DNA of 64,000 nt from Actinomycetales bacterium (lineage in GTDB: Bacteria > Actinomycetota > Actinomycetes > S36-B12). The notes beneath the pieces are model-generated. The model had not been told where the DNA came from and did no database searches. It saw only the letters and a list, made by a program, of their open reading frames with translations. Of the stretch, positions 16,509-25,836 are shown one piece after another. The stretch covers positions 1 through 64,000 of the forward strand of contig JAGWXF010000005.1 in assembly GCA_018970025.1 (NCBI GenBank). Reading direction: 5' to 3'. A program made the translations under genes and the position numbers. The number at the start of each line of letters is the position of its first letter. Within the stretch, counting starts at the first letter, position 1.

Positions 16509-17807
16509 TCACGCCCCGGCCTTGAACTGCTGCCAGATCGCCTGGTACTCAGCCTCGACGGCGGGCGGCAGTTCAAGGATGGGGTAGCCGACCCCGAACC
16601 ACTCGGGCTTGATGACTGCGCTCGCGAGGTTCTTGGGGACGTAGCCGTCGGCCACCATCGACTCCGGGGTCAGTGCCTTCAGCGGCGGCTGGTAGCCCAC
16701 CCAGGAGAAGTTCTTCAACGAGACGTCCTTGCCCACCATGAAGTTGATGAAGTGATGGGCCAGGACGGGATTCTGACCGCCCTTGAGGTTCACCATGAAG
16801 TCATTGCCAATCAGGCCGCGACCGTCCGGCGGGGACCAGAAGCGCAGGACGGTTGGATCGACGCCCTCCGGCATGTAGTACTGGCCGGTGACCATGTCCC
16901 CCGACCAGCACTGGGACAGCGCGAGCACCCCCTCAGGGATGTCGGTGTAGCCGGTGATAGTCACCCGCGGCTGGCTGGCGGACAGCATCTCCAGCATGGC
17001 ATCGCGCGTGCGCCCGAGCGCGACGGGATCCCCGGTATTCACGTCGGTGCCGCCATCGCGCAGGATCGTCATCCCGATGACCTCGCGGTGGTCATCGAGC
17101 ACGGCGATCTTGCCCGCGTACTTGGCATCCCAGAAGACGTCGTAGGGATTGGGCCAGTCGCCGATGGTCACGCCGATGAGGTCACTACGCCACCCGATCC
17201 CGGTGGTGTAGATGACGTACGGCACGGTGTACTGCCAGCCCAGGTCGTACCAGGGATCCTTGAACTCGTCCCAGACATCGGAGATGTTGGGGATGTAGTC
17301 GTGGTTCAGCGGCCGGATGAGGTCCCCGTAGACCAGGCGGCCGATGCTGCTGTAGGTCATGAACGTGACGTCGTAGGGAATGCTGCCGCTGCGGATCTTG
17401 GTCAGTGCCTCCGGGTAGTCGTTGAAGGTGGAGTACTCAACCTTCGCACCGTACTCGGCGTACTCCTTCTCGAAGTCCTTGATGACGGCCTTGTCGAGGT
17501 AGTCCGGGTAGTTGTAGACGCGCAGGGTGGCATTGGCCTCGGGTTCCAGGCCGGAGGCGATGGGCTCGTTGCCCGGATTGATCGGCCACTTCACCGGATT
17601 GCTCGGCGAGGCGATCGGGATGGACGCCGGGCTCGGGGCCGCCGAGGTCGCGCCGGATGGGGCGGTGACGGCCGACGCAGCCGAGGTCGGGCCGCCCAGC
17701 GGTTGCTCGCGGGCGCAGGCCGCCAGTGCCCAGGCTCCGGGCAGGGCCAGTGCCGAGGCCTGCAGCATGCGGCGACGCGAGATGGGGCGGCGGGGGGACG
17801 GCGCCAC
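16509..17807 (-). CDS. ABC importer substrate-binding lipoprotein, PotD-like
   Basis: A 432-residue solute-binding protein. The N-terminus holds a Tat-like run (PRRPISRRRMLQASALAL) and a lipobox LAAC, so it should be an exported, lipid-anchored protein. After a Ser/Pro/Ala linker, the mature domain starts LRVYNYPDYLDKAVI and continues in the spermidine/putrescine-binding pattern. GTG 17807 has GAGGA upstream; GTG 17882 is an in-frame alternative. PotD-like proteins also bind betaines and other amines, so polyamine specificity is not implied. Confidence 0.87.
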   Translation of the reverse strand: MAPSPRRPISRRRMLQASALALPGAWALAACAREQPLGGPTSAASAVTAPSGATSAAPSPASIPIASPSNPVKWPINPGNEPIASGLEPEANATLRVYNYPDYLDKAVIKDFEKEYAEYGAKVEYSTFNDYPEALTKIRSGSIPYDVTFMTYSSIGRLVYGDLIRPLNHDYIPNISDVWDEFKDPWYDLGWQYTVPYVIYTTGIGWRSDLIGVTIGDWPNPYDVFWDAKYAGKIAVLDDHREVIGMTILRDGGTDVNTGDPVALGRTRDAMLEMLSASQPRVTITGYTDIPEGVLALSQCWSGDMVTGQYYMPEGVDPTVLRFWSPPDGRGLIGNDFMVNLKGGQNPVLAHHFINFMVGKDVSLKNFSWVGYQPPLKALTPESMVADGYVPKNLASAVIKPEWFGVGYPILELPPAVEAEYQAIWQQFKAGA

Positions 17808-17935
17808 GGCAGAATCCTCGACTTTCCTCGGCGGTCTGGATCGCTGCCTAGACTGAGCCACCGCTGGAGTGTCCGCAAGCACTTTGGCTCATTTGCGGGA
17901 GGTTGGATGCTGCGCTGCCGCCAGGAGAAGTCCCG

Positions 17936-19018
17936 ATGACTTGTGGTGGAGTGCGCCTGGACCAGGTGCACAAGTCCTACGGCGAGGTACCAGCAGTGCT
18001 CGGCATCGACCTGTCGATCGGCGCCGGGGAGTTCTTCAGCCTCCTTGGCCCCTCGGGCTGCGGTAAGACCACCACCCTGCGCATGATCGCCGGATTCGAG
18101 GCCCCGACCTCGGGGGAGATCCGCATCGACGACCTGGACATCTCGCGGGTCCCGGCCAACGATCGACCCGTCAACACCGTCTTCCAGAACTATGCCCTCT
18201 TCCCCTTCATGACCGTGGAGGACAACGTCGCGTTCGGGCTGCGCTACCAGAAGGTCAGCAAGGCCGATGCCAGGCGCAAGGTCGGCCAGGCCCTGGAGCT
18301 CGTCCGCATGGATGCCTTCGCCAGGCGGCGGCCCGGCCAGCTCTCCGGCGGCCAGCAGCAGCGCGTCGCCCTGGCCCGGGCGATCGTGCTCGGCCCACGC
18401 GTACTGCTGCTCGACGAGCCGCTCGGCGCACTGGACGCCAAGCTGCGCAAGGCCCTGCAGGTCGAGCTGAAGTCGCTGCAGGAGTCGCTGGGGATCACGT
18501 TCATCTACGTGACCCACGACCAGGAGGAGGCCCTGACCATGTCCGACCGGATGGCGGTCATGGCCGGTGGTCGCATCGAGCAGGTCGGCACGCCCGCCGA
18601 GGTCTATGAGTCGCCGGCGACGGCCTACGTTGCGGACTTCCTCGGCAGCGCCAACGTGCTCGATGTCGAGGTCCTCGGGCCGGCCGCCGATGGTCGCACC
18701 CAGGTCCGCCTCGCCGGGCAACTCCTGGACTGCGCGGGAACTGCCTCGCCCGGGGAGGACGTCCGGCTCGTGGTGCGCCCCGAGCGCCTGCTGCTGGAGC
18801 CCGCGCCGGATGCCTCGGGATCGCTGGAGGGCACCGTGTCGCGGGTGGTCTACCAGGGAGCGACGATCGACGTCATCGTGGCGATCGGACCGGGCCTTGA
18901 TCTCGTGGTGCGCCGACCGACCGAGCAGGCCCGCGGCCATGCGGCCGGGGAGCGGGTGGTGGTGCACTGCCGCCCGGACGCGATGCGTCTGCTGCCGCCG
19001 GGAGCCCTCGCCGCGTAG
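17936..19018 (+). CDS. ABC importer ATPase, PotA-like
   Basis: A 360-residue ATPase. Walker A is GPSGCGKTT at 38-46, the Q-loop is FQNYALFP, the signature LSGGQQQR is at 136-143 and Walker B LLLDEP ends with Glu161. A C-terminal TOBE domain follows ([11 protein letters not shown]). ATG 17936 has AGGAGA upstream. It is transcribed away from the PotBCD-like genes, with a 128-base divergent control region between. This is the only ATPase in the block and should energise that importer. Confidence 0.92.
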   Translation: MTCGGVRLDQVHKSYGEVPAVLGIDLSIGAGEFFSLLGPSGCGKTTTLRMIAGFEAPTSGEIRIDDLDISRVPANDRPVNTVFQNYALFPFMTVEDNVAFGLRYQKVSKADARRKVGQALELVRMDAFARRRPGQLSGGQQQRVALARAIVLGPRVLLLDEPLGALDAKLRKALQVELKSLQESLGITFIYVTHDQEEALTMSDRMAVMAGGRIEQVGTPAEVYESPATAYVADFLGSANVLDVEVLGPAADGRTQVRLAGQLLDCAGTASPGEDVRLVVRPERLLLEPAPDASGSLEGTVSRVVYQGATIDVIVAIGPGLDLVVRRPTEQARGHAAGERVVVHCRPDAMRLLPPGALAA

Positions 19019-19051
19019 TGCGGATCGTCGCGTCTTGGGGAGTGTCGGTCG

Positions 19052-20242
19052 CTATGCCGTGGCGGGCGCGGGAGCCGCGCTGAGCCCGAGCCCGAGATAG
19101 CCACGGGCCACCATCGTGACGAACTGGTAGATCGCATCCTCCGCGGGGGATAGCGGCCCCGGCTCGGCGAGGCCGCTGGAGAGCCCTCGCTGGACGGACT
19201 CGCAAGCTCCCCAGTCCTCGCGGTTGGTGATATCCCAGAAGTCGATCGCGTAGCTGGGGTCGAAGCCTTCCAGGGCCGTGGCCTCCTCGGGGAAGGCCCA
19301 CAGGCACTCGACCCAGGTCTGCCCTGGCGAGAGCGGGATTATCCGGTGGGTCATCACGTAGTCCGGATGCAGGCTGACCAGCAGGTTCGGGAAGATGCCG
19401 AGGTAATCGATCCGGCGCTGCTCCACGGCTGACAGCCCGGGGATCATCGCACCGCCGGAGGTCCCGTCCAGGGACATGGTGACCGCATGGGGTCGCAGAT
19501 CCAGCCACCCGCCGACCCATGCACCCTTCGAGGGCTCCCAGTTCTCCCCGCTGTCGGGTGGGCTGACCCGGCACAGCTCGGGGTGGATCGTCGAGCAGTG
19601 GTAGCACTCCTGGTAGTTCTCGATGATGACCTTCCAGTTCGCCTGCACCACGTATTCATGGCGCCCGCGCACCTGCAGCCGCTCGGGGGCGTAGGGGCTG
19701 ATGCGTGCCTGCAGGCCGTCCAGGTGCGCTTCGAGCGGCGCGGCCTGGCCGGAGGGGTCCAAGAAGATCCAGCCGTGCCACTCCTGGACCCGCAGGGGGC
19801 GCAGGCCGAACTGCGACATGTCGAAGCTCGGGTCCCCGACGTAGCCCCGGGCCCCGATCAGGTCGCCCTGGAGGCTGAAGGCCCACGAGTGATACGGACA
19901 GGTGATGGCCCGCGCAGTGCGGGAGCCACCGCAGGGCAGCAACTCATGGCCGCGATGCCGGCAGGCGTTTGCGAAGGCACGAAGGGCGCGATCCTCGCCG
20001 CGGGCCAGGAAGACCGAGGTGCTGCCAACCTGCTGTGCCCGCTGCATGCCCGGCTCGGCGAGCTCGTCACTGCGCCCGATGCACTGCCAGCCGGTGAAGA
20101 AGTGCTCCATCTCCCAGGCGAAGACCTCATCGCTGGTGTACGCGGCGGTCGGCAGCATCCGGCTCTGGCCGAACGGGGCAAGGGTCCGGGCAAGGCCCTC
20201 CGGTGGAAGCGGAGCGGGGACGAAGGTGCCTGACATGCGCAA
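19052..20242 (-). CDS. Rieske non-heme iron oxygenase, betaine/choline monooxygenase-like
   Basis: A 396-residue oxygenase large subunit. The Rieske cluster ligands are Cys94 and His96 (CRHRG) and Cys115 and His118 (CPYHSW). The mononuclear iron site is NYQECYHCSTIHPE with His215 and His220, and Asp337 in FWDITN. NYxECYHC is typical of the glycine betaine, choline and related N-demethylating or hydroxylating Rieske enzymes. A reductase gene is not adjacent. The start may be ATG 20242 or the next Met two codons on. It likely removes a methyl or trimethylamine group from a quaternary amine. Confidence 0.88.
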   Translation of the reverse strand: MRMSGTFVPAPLPPEGLARTLAPFGQSRMLPTAAYTSDEVFAWEMEHFFTGWQCIGRSDELAEPGMQRAQQVGSTSVFLARGEDRALRAFANACRHRGHELLPCGGSRTARAITCPYHSWAFSLQGDLIGARGYVGDPSFDMSQFGLRPLRVQEWHGWIFLDPSGQAAPLEAHLDGLQARISPYAPERLQVRGRHEYVVQANWKVIIENYQECYHCSTIHPELCRVSPPDSGENWEPSKGAWVGGWLDLRPHAVTMSLDGTSGGAMIPGLSAVEQRRIDYLGIFPNLLVSLHPDYVMTHRIIPLSPGQTWVECLWAFPEEATALEGFDPSYAIDFWDITNREDWGACESVQRGLSSGLAEPGPLSPAEDAIYQFVTMVARGYLGLGLSAAPAPATA

Positions 20243-20287
20243 AGGCTACTACCGGTGCTGGCCCGCGCACCTGCTGCGCGACGAGCC

Positions 20288-22285
20288 TCAGCGGATGAGC
20301 AGGTCCACCGCGATGGCCGATCCCGGGCCCACGATCACGGGATTGGCCTCCACCAGGTGCAGTCGCCCTGCGATCAACAGGTGGCCAACTCGCTCCGCCA
20401 GGTGGCAGAGTTCATCGAGTCCAGCCGGGGGCTGGCCTCGCCCGCCATGCAGGACCGCGGCTGCGGCAAGAGAATCCAGGCCGACCCGAATGCGCCCGGC
20501 GGTTGCCGGCAGCGGGATGACCGCTACATCGCGCAGCGCTTCGGCCCAGATCCCGCCCAGGCCCACGGTCAACGTGGGCACGACGCCATTGCTGCGGGCG
20601 GCAACCAGGACCTCGATGCCGGCCGGTACCTGCTGCTCGACCAGGACCGCGGTACCCAACTCGAGCAGGCGTCGCGCGGCCAGGCGAACCTCCGACTCGG
20701 CGGTCAGCCCGAGGATGACGGCACCCCGCTCGGACTTGTGGGCCATGGAGGGGTCGACGGCCTTTAGGGCCACCGGCCAGCCGAGCAGGAGCGCGGCGCG
20801 GACCGCCTGCTCGGCATCCTGGGCCAGCTCGCCAGCAGGGACCTCGATGCCATGCCGCCGGGCGAGTTCCTTGGCCTGATACTCGTCCAGCGGCTCTCGG
20901 CCTTCCGGGGCGCACGCTGCGGTGATGCTGCCGATCTCCCGGATCCGGGCCGCGTCGGGTGCGGGTTGCTGCAGTACATGAATCGCGCGGAGCGCATTGC
21001 CGAGCCCCTCGATGGCTCCCGGCGGTGCCTGGCCTGGGGTCGTGGCGACGAGCATCGGGACCTGGCCCGCGCGTCCCCCGCCGAGGAGGGCACCCTGCCT
21101 GGTCACCAGCCATTCCCCTGCGGCTGCTGCGCCTAGGTGCGCGGGCTCGTCCTGCACGTACATCAGGTGGCCGACCTGGGCATCGCGCCCGGCGGCCTCA
21201 GTCACGGCAGCGATCCCTTCCTCGTCCGCCCACAGCAGCGCCGTATGGTCAAGCGGGTTGCTCGCAGTCGCACCCTCGGGCAGTGCCGCGCGCAAGGCGT
21301 CGACGGTCTGCGGGAGCAGGTCGGCGAGCCGGACCCGAAGGTCGGCCGCGAGGTCTGCGGCAATGGCGGCATCGGCACCGGAGCAAGTCACGATGGCAGC
21401 ATCGCGGGGGTCGCGGCGGCCGCTGGCCAGGGCTCGGGCGGTCTCCAGCAGCTGGCCGGGCTCGGCCACCAGAGTGCCCCCGGCCTCGGTCACCATGGCC
21501 GCGAAGACCCCGTGGTCGCCGACGATCGCGGCCGTATGGGCGGCGCCGACCGCGGCCCCACGGGTGCTGCGCCCAGTCTTCAGGGCGACCACGTGCACGT
21601 CCCGCTCGGCGCAGGCTGCCAGCGCATCGCACCACTGCTGGCCATCGCCATCAGATTCCAGGTACAGAGCCACCGCGGCGATCCCGGGCTCGTTCGCCAG
21701 GTACGTGAGGACCTCGGCTGCGCTGACCACGGCGGAGTTGCCGGTGGAGACCACCGTGCGCAGGCCCAGGCCACCACGATGGCCAAGGGCGATGACGCCG
21801 ATGTTGCCGCTCTCGGTGACCAGTCCGATGTTGCCGGGCTCATCAGGGAGTCGGGCATCGTCCCCCCACATCGGCGCGCGTGCGGCCACGGCGACCACGC
21901 CATTGCCATTCGGGCCGATCACGGGCATCGGGCCTGCTGCCCGGAGCAACTTCTGCTGCAGGTCGGCCCGGCCGGCCTCGGCGAAGCCGGCCGCGTATGC
22001 GATCGCGCCGCCGCATCCCAGGAGGGATGCCTGGTGGACCAGGTCCGGGACGGAGGCGGCGGGGGTGGCGATGACCACGGCATCGACCGCTCCGGCCTCG
22101 GCCAGGCTCGGCACGCACGGAACACCGAGGGCTTGGCTGCGCTCGGGGTGCACTCCGACCAGTCGGCCGCCGAATCCCGCACGCTGCAGATTGCCGATCG
22201 TGTTCGCCGCGTAGGAGCCGGGGCGATCCGTCGCCCCGACGATGGCGATCGACTGCGGGTGCAGCAGGCGGGCCAGTCGGCTCAC
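20288..22285 (-). CDS. ADP-forming acyl-CoA synthetase (CoA-binding plus ATP-grasp)
   Basis: A 665-residue fused synthetase. It starts with a CoA-binding Rossmann domain (SIAIVGATDRPGSYAANT), continues with succinyl-CoA-ligase-like domains including AAHTAAIVGD, whose His fits the phosphorylated His of the family, and ends in an ATP-grasp domain (GWPVALKAVDPSMAHKSE). It should make an acyl-CoA from a carboxylic acid, CoA and ATP with release of ADP. GTG 22285 overlaps the stop of the acyl-CoA dehydrogenase gene by four bases, which ties the two reactions together. Confidence 0.87.
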   Translation of the reverse strand: MSRLARLLHPQSIAIVGATDRPGSYAANTIGNLQRAGFGGRLVGVHPERSQALGVPCVPSLAEAGAVDAVVIATPAASVPDLVHQASLLGCGGAIAYAAGFAEAGRADLQQKLLRAAGPMPVIGPNGNGVVAVAARAPMWGDDARLPDEPGNIGLVTESGNIGVIALGHRGGLGLRTVVSTGNSAVVSAAEVLTYLANEPGIAAVALYLESDGDGQQWCDALAACAERDVHVVALKTGRSTRGAAVGAAHTAAIVGDHGVFAAMVTEAGGTLVAEPGQLLETARALASGRRDPRDAAIVTCSGADAAIAADLAADLRVRLADLLPQTVDALRAALPEGATASNPLDHTALLWADEEGIAAVTEAAGRDAQVGHLMYVQDEPAHLGAAAAGEWLVTRQGALLGGGRAGQVPMLVATTPGQAPPGAIEGLGNALRAIHVLQQPAPDAARIREIGSITAACAPEGREPLDEYQAKELARRHGIEVPAGELAQDAEQAVRAALLLGWPVALKAVDPSMAHKSERGAVILGLTAESEVRLAARRLLELGTAVLVEQQVPAGIEVLVAARSNGVVPTLTVGLGGIWAEALRDVAVIPLPATAGRIRVGLDSLAAAAVLHGGRGQPPAGLDELCHLAERVGHLLIAGRLHLVEANPVIVGPGSAIAVDLLIR

Positions 22286-23448
22286 CTGAGCATCGCGTCC
22301 ACGCCGCGCCGCTCGAGCGATCGCGCGATGATCAGCCGCTGGACCTGCGAGGTGCCCTCCCAAATCCGGTCAACACGCAGTTCCCGGAAGAACCGCTCCG
22401 CGACGTTGGTGCGCATGTACCCGCGACCCCCGAAGGCCCCAACGGCCTGGTCCGCGCAGCGTCCAGCCGCCTCAGAGCAGAACAGCTTGGCCATGGAGGC
22501 CTTGCCATGCACGAGCTTGGGATCGGCACCGGCATCGGCAAGGGCGGCGACCTGCAGGCCGAGCAGCCGGCCGGCAGCCGCGTCCGCGGCGCTGTCCGCG
22601 AGCGGGAAGCTGATGCCCTGGTAGTCCAGTAGCCGGGATCCGCCCTGCTCGCGGTGCGCCACCCAGTCCAGGGTCTCGGCGATCAGCCGTTGCATCGCCC
22701 CCACGCAGCGGGCCGCGATACCCAGTCGCTCCTCGGTGAACCACCGTCGCTGCAGCTCGTCGCCCTGGCCGACCTCACCAATGACGGCGTCGGCCGGAAC
22801 GACCACCTCGGTGAACCGCAGGGTCGGGTGCCCGTGCGGGAAGTGGTGGGTGAAGGGGACGTCCGCGACGATCTCGATGCCTGGGCTGTCGGATGGCACG
22901 GCGAACAGGGTGCCCAGCCGCCTGCCGTCCACCTCGGCGTAGGCCATGACGACGATGACCGCGGCAACTGAGCCGAAGGTGACGAACCACTTCTCGCCGT
23001 CGATGACCCAGCTGCCGTCGGCCCTGCGCCGCGCCGTGGTCGTCATCCCTGACGGATCGCTCCCGGCGAACTCCTCGGTGACGGCGTAGGAATCGTGCAG
23101 CTCGCCGCGCAGCGCGGGAACCAGCCACCGCTCCTGCTGGGCAGGCGAGGCCATCTTCCAGACGTTGTAGGCATTGGGGATGTACCAGGAGATGCCATTG
23201 GTGGAGCGGCCCAGCTGCTCCTCGACCAGGAACCACTCGGTCACGGTCCAGCCCTGGCCCCCGTGCTCACGGGCGTGGGAGCCGCCGCTGATGCCGGCAT
23301 CGATCGCCGCCTGACGGATCCGCTCCTGCTCGTGGGCATCCAGCGAGCCGCCATTGAGCTCGGCCGTGACCTCCAGCGGGATGAGGACCTCGTCGACGAA
23401 CGCCGCAGCTCGAGCCTGCAGGTCCGCATGCCTGGCATCCATCTGCAT
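22282..23448 (-). CDS. Acyl-CoA dehydrogenase
   Basis: A 388-residue flavoprotein of the acyl-CoA dehydrogenase family. YAVTEEFAGSDPSGM is the first signature, WVIDGEKWFVTFGSVAA the middle-domain block, and RIWEGTSQVQ carries the catalytic base Glu364. It introduces a double bond next to a CoA thioester. The gene begins at ATG 23448, divergent from the TetR gene at 23529, and is coupled to the acyl-CoA synthetase. In carnitine or butyrobetaine breakdown an enzyme of this family acts on the CoA-activated betaine; that is one possible role here. Confidence 0.9.
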   Translation of the reverse strand: MQMDARHADLQARAAAFVDEVLIPLEVTAELNGGSLDAHEQERIRQAAIDAGISGGSHAREHGGQGWTVTEWFLVEEQLGRSTNGISWYIPNAYNVWKMASPAQQERWLVPALRGELHDSYAVTEEFAGSDPSGMTTTARRRADGSWVIDGEKWFVTFGSVAAVIVVMAYAEVDGRRLGTLFAVPSDSPGIEIVADVPFTHHFPHGHPTLRFTEVVVPADAVIGEVGQGDELQRRWFTEERLGIAARCVGAMQRLIAETLDWVAHREQGGSRLLDYQGISFPLADSAADAAAGRLLGLQVAALADAGADPKLVHGKASMAKLFCSEAAGRCADQAVGAFGGRGYMRTNVAERFFRELRVDRIWEGTSQVQRLIIARSLERRGVDAMLR

Positions 23449-23528
23449 GCCCTTTCATGGTGCTGCAAGGATGGTGAGTGCAGCGAGGCTATCGAACGCC
23501 TCGGGTTCGTGCGGGGCGGGGAGGTGGA

Positions 23529-24155
23529 TTGTCACAGCAGGCCCTCTCGCCGAAGGCGCCGGCCGTTCGCCGGGATCGAATCCTTCGCGCGATCGTCACG
23601 GTCGTCCGGGAGCGTGGGTTTGCCGGGACTCGGGTGGCGGACATCGCGAGCGAGGCAGGCACGTCCCCGGGCTTGATTCTCTACCACTTCAAGAGCCTGG
23701 ACGGGGCCCTCAATGCCGCCCTGACCCTGCTTGAGGATGAGTTCTACGAGGACCTCGCCCGCGATCTGCGCGATCAGTTCGGCCCCCGCGAGCGGCTGCG
23801 ACACATGGGAGAGTTGGCGGCTGGATTCGGCCCCGCGGTGGGCGACTGGCGACTGTGGCTGGAGCTGTGGGTGCGCGCCCTGCACGATCCAGGGGCTCGC
23901 GATGTGCGCGAGTCCCTGGACCGGCGTTGGCGAGGCGTCCTGCGCGAGGTCATCGCCGAAGGTGCGGCGTTCGGGGAGTTCACCGCCACTGACCCAGAAG
24001 GCGCCGTGATTCGCCTCGCCTGCCTGATGGATGGCCTGGCCATCCAGCTGGCCCTCGGCGACGACGAGATGACCCCGGAGCGGTTGGCTGAGTTGTGGTG
24101 GCAGGCGGCGATCCTGGAGCTCCAACTGGACGCGGCGCCTGGGCCGACTTCCTGA
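23529..24155 (+). CDS. TetR regulator, BetI-like
   Basis: A 208-residue repressor. The helix-turn-helix region is VADIASEAGTSPGLILYHFKS and the C-terminal domain includes LMDGLAIQLALGDDEMTPERL, typical of BetI/TetR_C_6 proteins. TTG 23529 is preferred because GGGGAGG lies directly upstream; an earlier in-frame ATG at 23478 would give a poor N-terminus. It is divergent from the acyl-CoA dehydrogenase operon and followed by two similar palindromes before the aminotransferase gene, so it probably controls both. Confidence 0.82.
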   Translation: MSQQALSPKAPAVRRDRILRAIVTVVRERGFAGTRVADIASEAGTSPGLILYHFKSLDGALNAALTLLEDEFYEDLARDLRDQFGPRERLRHMGELAAGFGPAVGDWRLWLELWVRALHDPGARDVRESLDRRWRGVLREVIAEGAAFGEFTATDPEGAVIRLACLMDGLAIQLALGDDEMTPERLAELWWQAAILELQLDAAPGPTS

Positions 24156-24201
24156 ACCAGGAGCGAACGAGGGATCGACACGCCGTGAACGGCCAATCTT
24201 G

Positions 24202-24217
24202 CTGAATGGCCATTCAG
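24202..24217. promoter_or_regulatory. Palindromic operator, site 1
   Basis: CTGAATGGCCATTCAG is a perfect 16-bp palindrome between the TetR gene and the aminotransferase gene. A second site with two changes lies 35 bases on. Both are likely bound by the BetI-like TetR protein. Confidence 0.7.
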
Positions 24218-24222
24218 GGAGT

Positions 24223-24266
24223 ACCGTCCCTACATCCTGAGTGACCATTCAGGATGTAGGGACGGT
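24223..24266. promoter_or_regulatory. Long perfect inverted repeat containing operator site 2
   Basis: Arms of 18 bp (ACCGTCCCTACATCCTGA, 24223-24240, and its exact complement, 24249-24266) flank 8 bases. Inside is CTGAGTGACCATTCAG (24237-24252), a near copy of operator site 1. The repeat ends five bases before ATG 24272 and leaves no ribosome binding site for it. It may act as a regulator-binding site, an RNA hairpin, or both. Confidence 0.65.
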
Positions 24267-24271
24267 TTTCG

Positions 24272-25774
24272 ATGACCATCATCGACGTAAGCATGGCCGA
24301 CCGGGCACTGGCCGACCGGGCAGTAGCCGACCACCTCCTCGGTGCTCCACCCCTGACGACGCGGGAGCAGGCCGCTCGCTACCTGATGCTCAACTTCACC
24401 GACATGAGGGAGTACCTCGACGGCGGAGCTCGGGTGATCGTCCGCGGGGAGGGTTGTGAGGTCTTCGACGATCGAGGCCGGGCCTTCATCGACGGGCTGA
24501 GTGGCCTGTTCTGCTCGAACCTGGGGCATTCGTACGGAGCGCGGATCGGAGCGGCGGCCGCCGCCCAGCTCGGCGAGCTCACCTTCTCGCCAACCTGGTA
24601 CCTGGCCCACCCGCCGGCAGCTCACCTTGCTGAGCGACTCGTGGCGGCGTCCGCCGGCCTCGGCATGTCACGCGTCTACTTCACCAGCAGCGGCAGCGAG
24701 GCCGTGGAGTCCGCATGGAAGCTCGTCAGGCAATGGCATGCTGCCCAGGGCCAGCCCCAGCGCACCAAGGCGATCTCCCGCAAGGTGGCCTACCACGGGA
24801 CCACGCTCGGGGCGCTCAGCTTCACCGGGCTCACCGACTGCCGCGCGCCCTTCGAGCCGATGGCCGTCCAGACGACCTTCCTGTCCAACACCAATGCCTA
24901 CCGCCATCAATGCGGCAACGACCCAGAGGCCTTTACGCGTGCCCTGCTGGAAGAGGCGGAGGAGGCCATCTGCTTTGCCGATCCCGATCACGTTGCGATG
25001 CTCATCGCCGAGCCGGTGCAAAATGCCGGGGGCGTGCTGGTGCCCCCGGCCGGCTACTGGGAGGGCCTGCGAGTCCTCTGCGATCGATACGGGATCGTGC
25101 TCGTCGCGGACGAGACGATCACGGCATTCGGCCGTCTCGGCGAGTGGTTCGGATCCTCCCTCGTGCAGGCTCGGCCCGACCTGATCACCTTCGCCAAGGG
25201 GGTGACTGCAGGTCATGCACCCCTGGGCGGAGTGCTGATGACCGACCGCATGGCCGAGCCGTTCGTGTCCGGTGGTCACACCTTCATGCACGGCTCCACC
25301 TACAGCGGGCATCCACTGTCGACGGCGGTCGCCGACGCCGTCCTGGATGCCTACGAACAGGACGGGGTCTTCGCGCACGTCCGAGAGCTGGCACCACGAC
25401 TGGCCGCGCGGCTGCAGGAGCTTCGCCGGATCCCGCTCGTCGGCGACGTACGCGGACAGGGCTTCTTCTGGGCCCTGGAGCTGGTCAAGGATCCCTCGAC
25501 CAAGGCGACCTTCACGACTGCGGAAGCCAACTGGCTGCTGCGGGAGGAGCTCTCCGGCCACATGCATGACCTCGGCCTGCTGTGCCGACTCGACGACCGC
25601 GGCGAGCCGGTCATCCAGCTCGCCCCGCCCCTGGTCAGCGACGAGCGCACCCTGGACCGCATGGTCGACATCGTTGGCACCGCGGTGGAGCGAGCCTGGC
25701 GAGCCTGGGACCGTGCATCTTCGGACCGGGCATCGCGGACACCCTCCGCAACGCTGGCCGCCGGGGCTGCCTGA
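24272..25774 (+). CDS. Class III aminotransferase
   Basis: A 500-residue PLP enzyme of fold type I. FTSSGSEAVESAWK binds the cofactor phosphate, VADETITAFGRLGEWFG contains the Asp that contacts the pyridine ring, and ITFAKGVTAGHAPLGG contains Lys309, which forms the Schiff base. Family members use omega-amino acids, polyamines or amino-ketones with pyruvate or 2-oxoglutarate. The true start may be ATG 24272 or ATG 24293; neither has a good ribosome site because of the hairpin upstream. It is downstream of the BetI-like gene and probably under its control. Confidence 0.9.
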   Translation: MTIIDVSMADRALADRAVADHLLGAPPLTTREQAARYLMLNFTDMREYLDGGARVIVRGEGCEVFDDRGRAFIDGLSGLFCSNLGHSYGARIGAAAAAQLGELTFSPTWYLAHPPAAHLAERLVAASAGLGMSRVYFTSSGSEAVESAWKLVRQWHAAQGQPQRTKAISRKVAYHGTTLGALSFTGLTDCRAPFEPMAVQTTFLSNTNAYRHQCGNDPEAFTRALLEEAEEAICFADPDHVAMLIAEPVQNAGGVLVPPAGYWEGLRVLCDRYGIVLVADETITAFGRLGEWFGSSLVQARPDLITFAKGVTAGHAPLGGVLMTDRMAEPFVSGGHTFMHGSTYSGHPLSTAVADAVLDAYEQDGVFAHVRELAPRLAARLQELRRIPLVGDVRGQGFFWALELVKDPSTKATFTTAEANWLLREELSGHMHDLGLLCRLDDRGEPVIQLAPPLVSDERTLDRMVDIVGTAVERAWRAWDRASSDRASRTPSATLAAGAA

Positions 25775-25836
25775 ACGACGGCAAACGATCCGGTCTGCCG
25801 TGTCAGACTTCGGCCACCCTCTTCCGAAGGAATGCC

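Noticed and set aside
23484-23503. Small hairpin CGAGGC/GCCTCG as a TetR operator before the acyl-CoA dehydrogenase gene
   Set aside because: It is only 6 bp per arm and does not resemble the two operators at 24202-24252.
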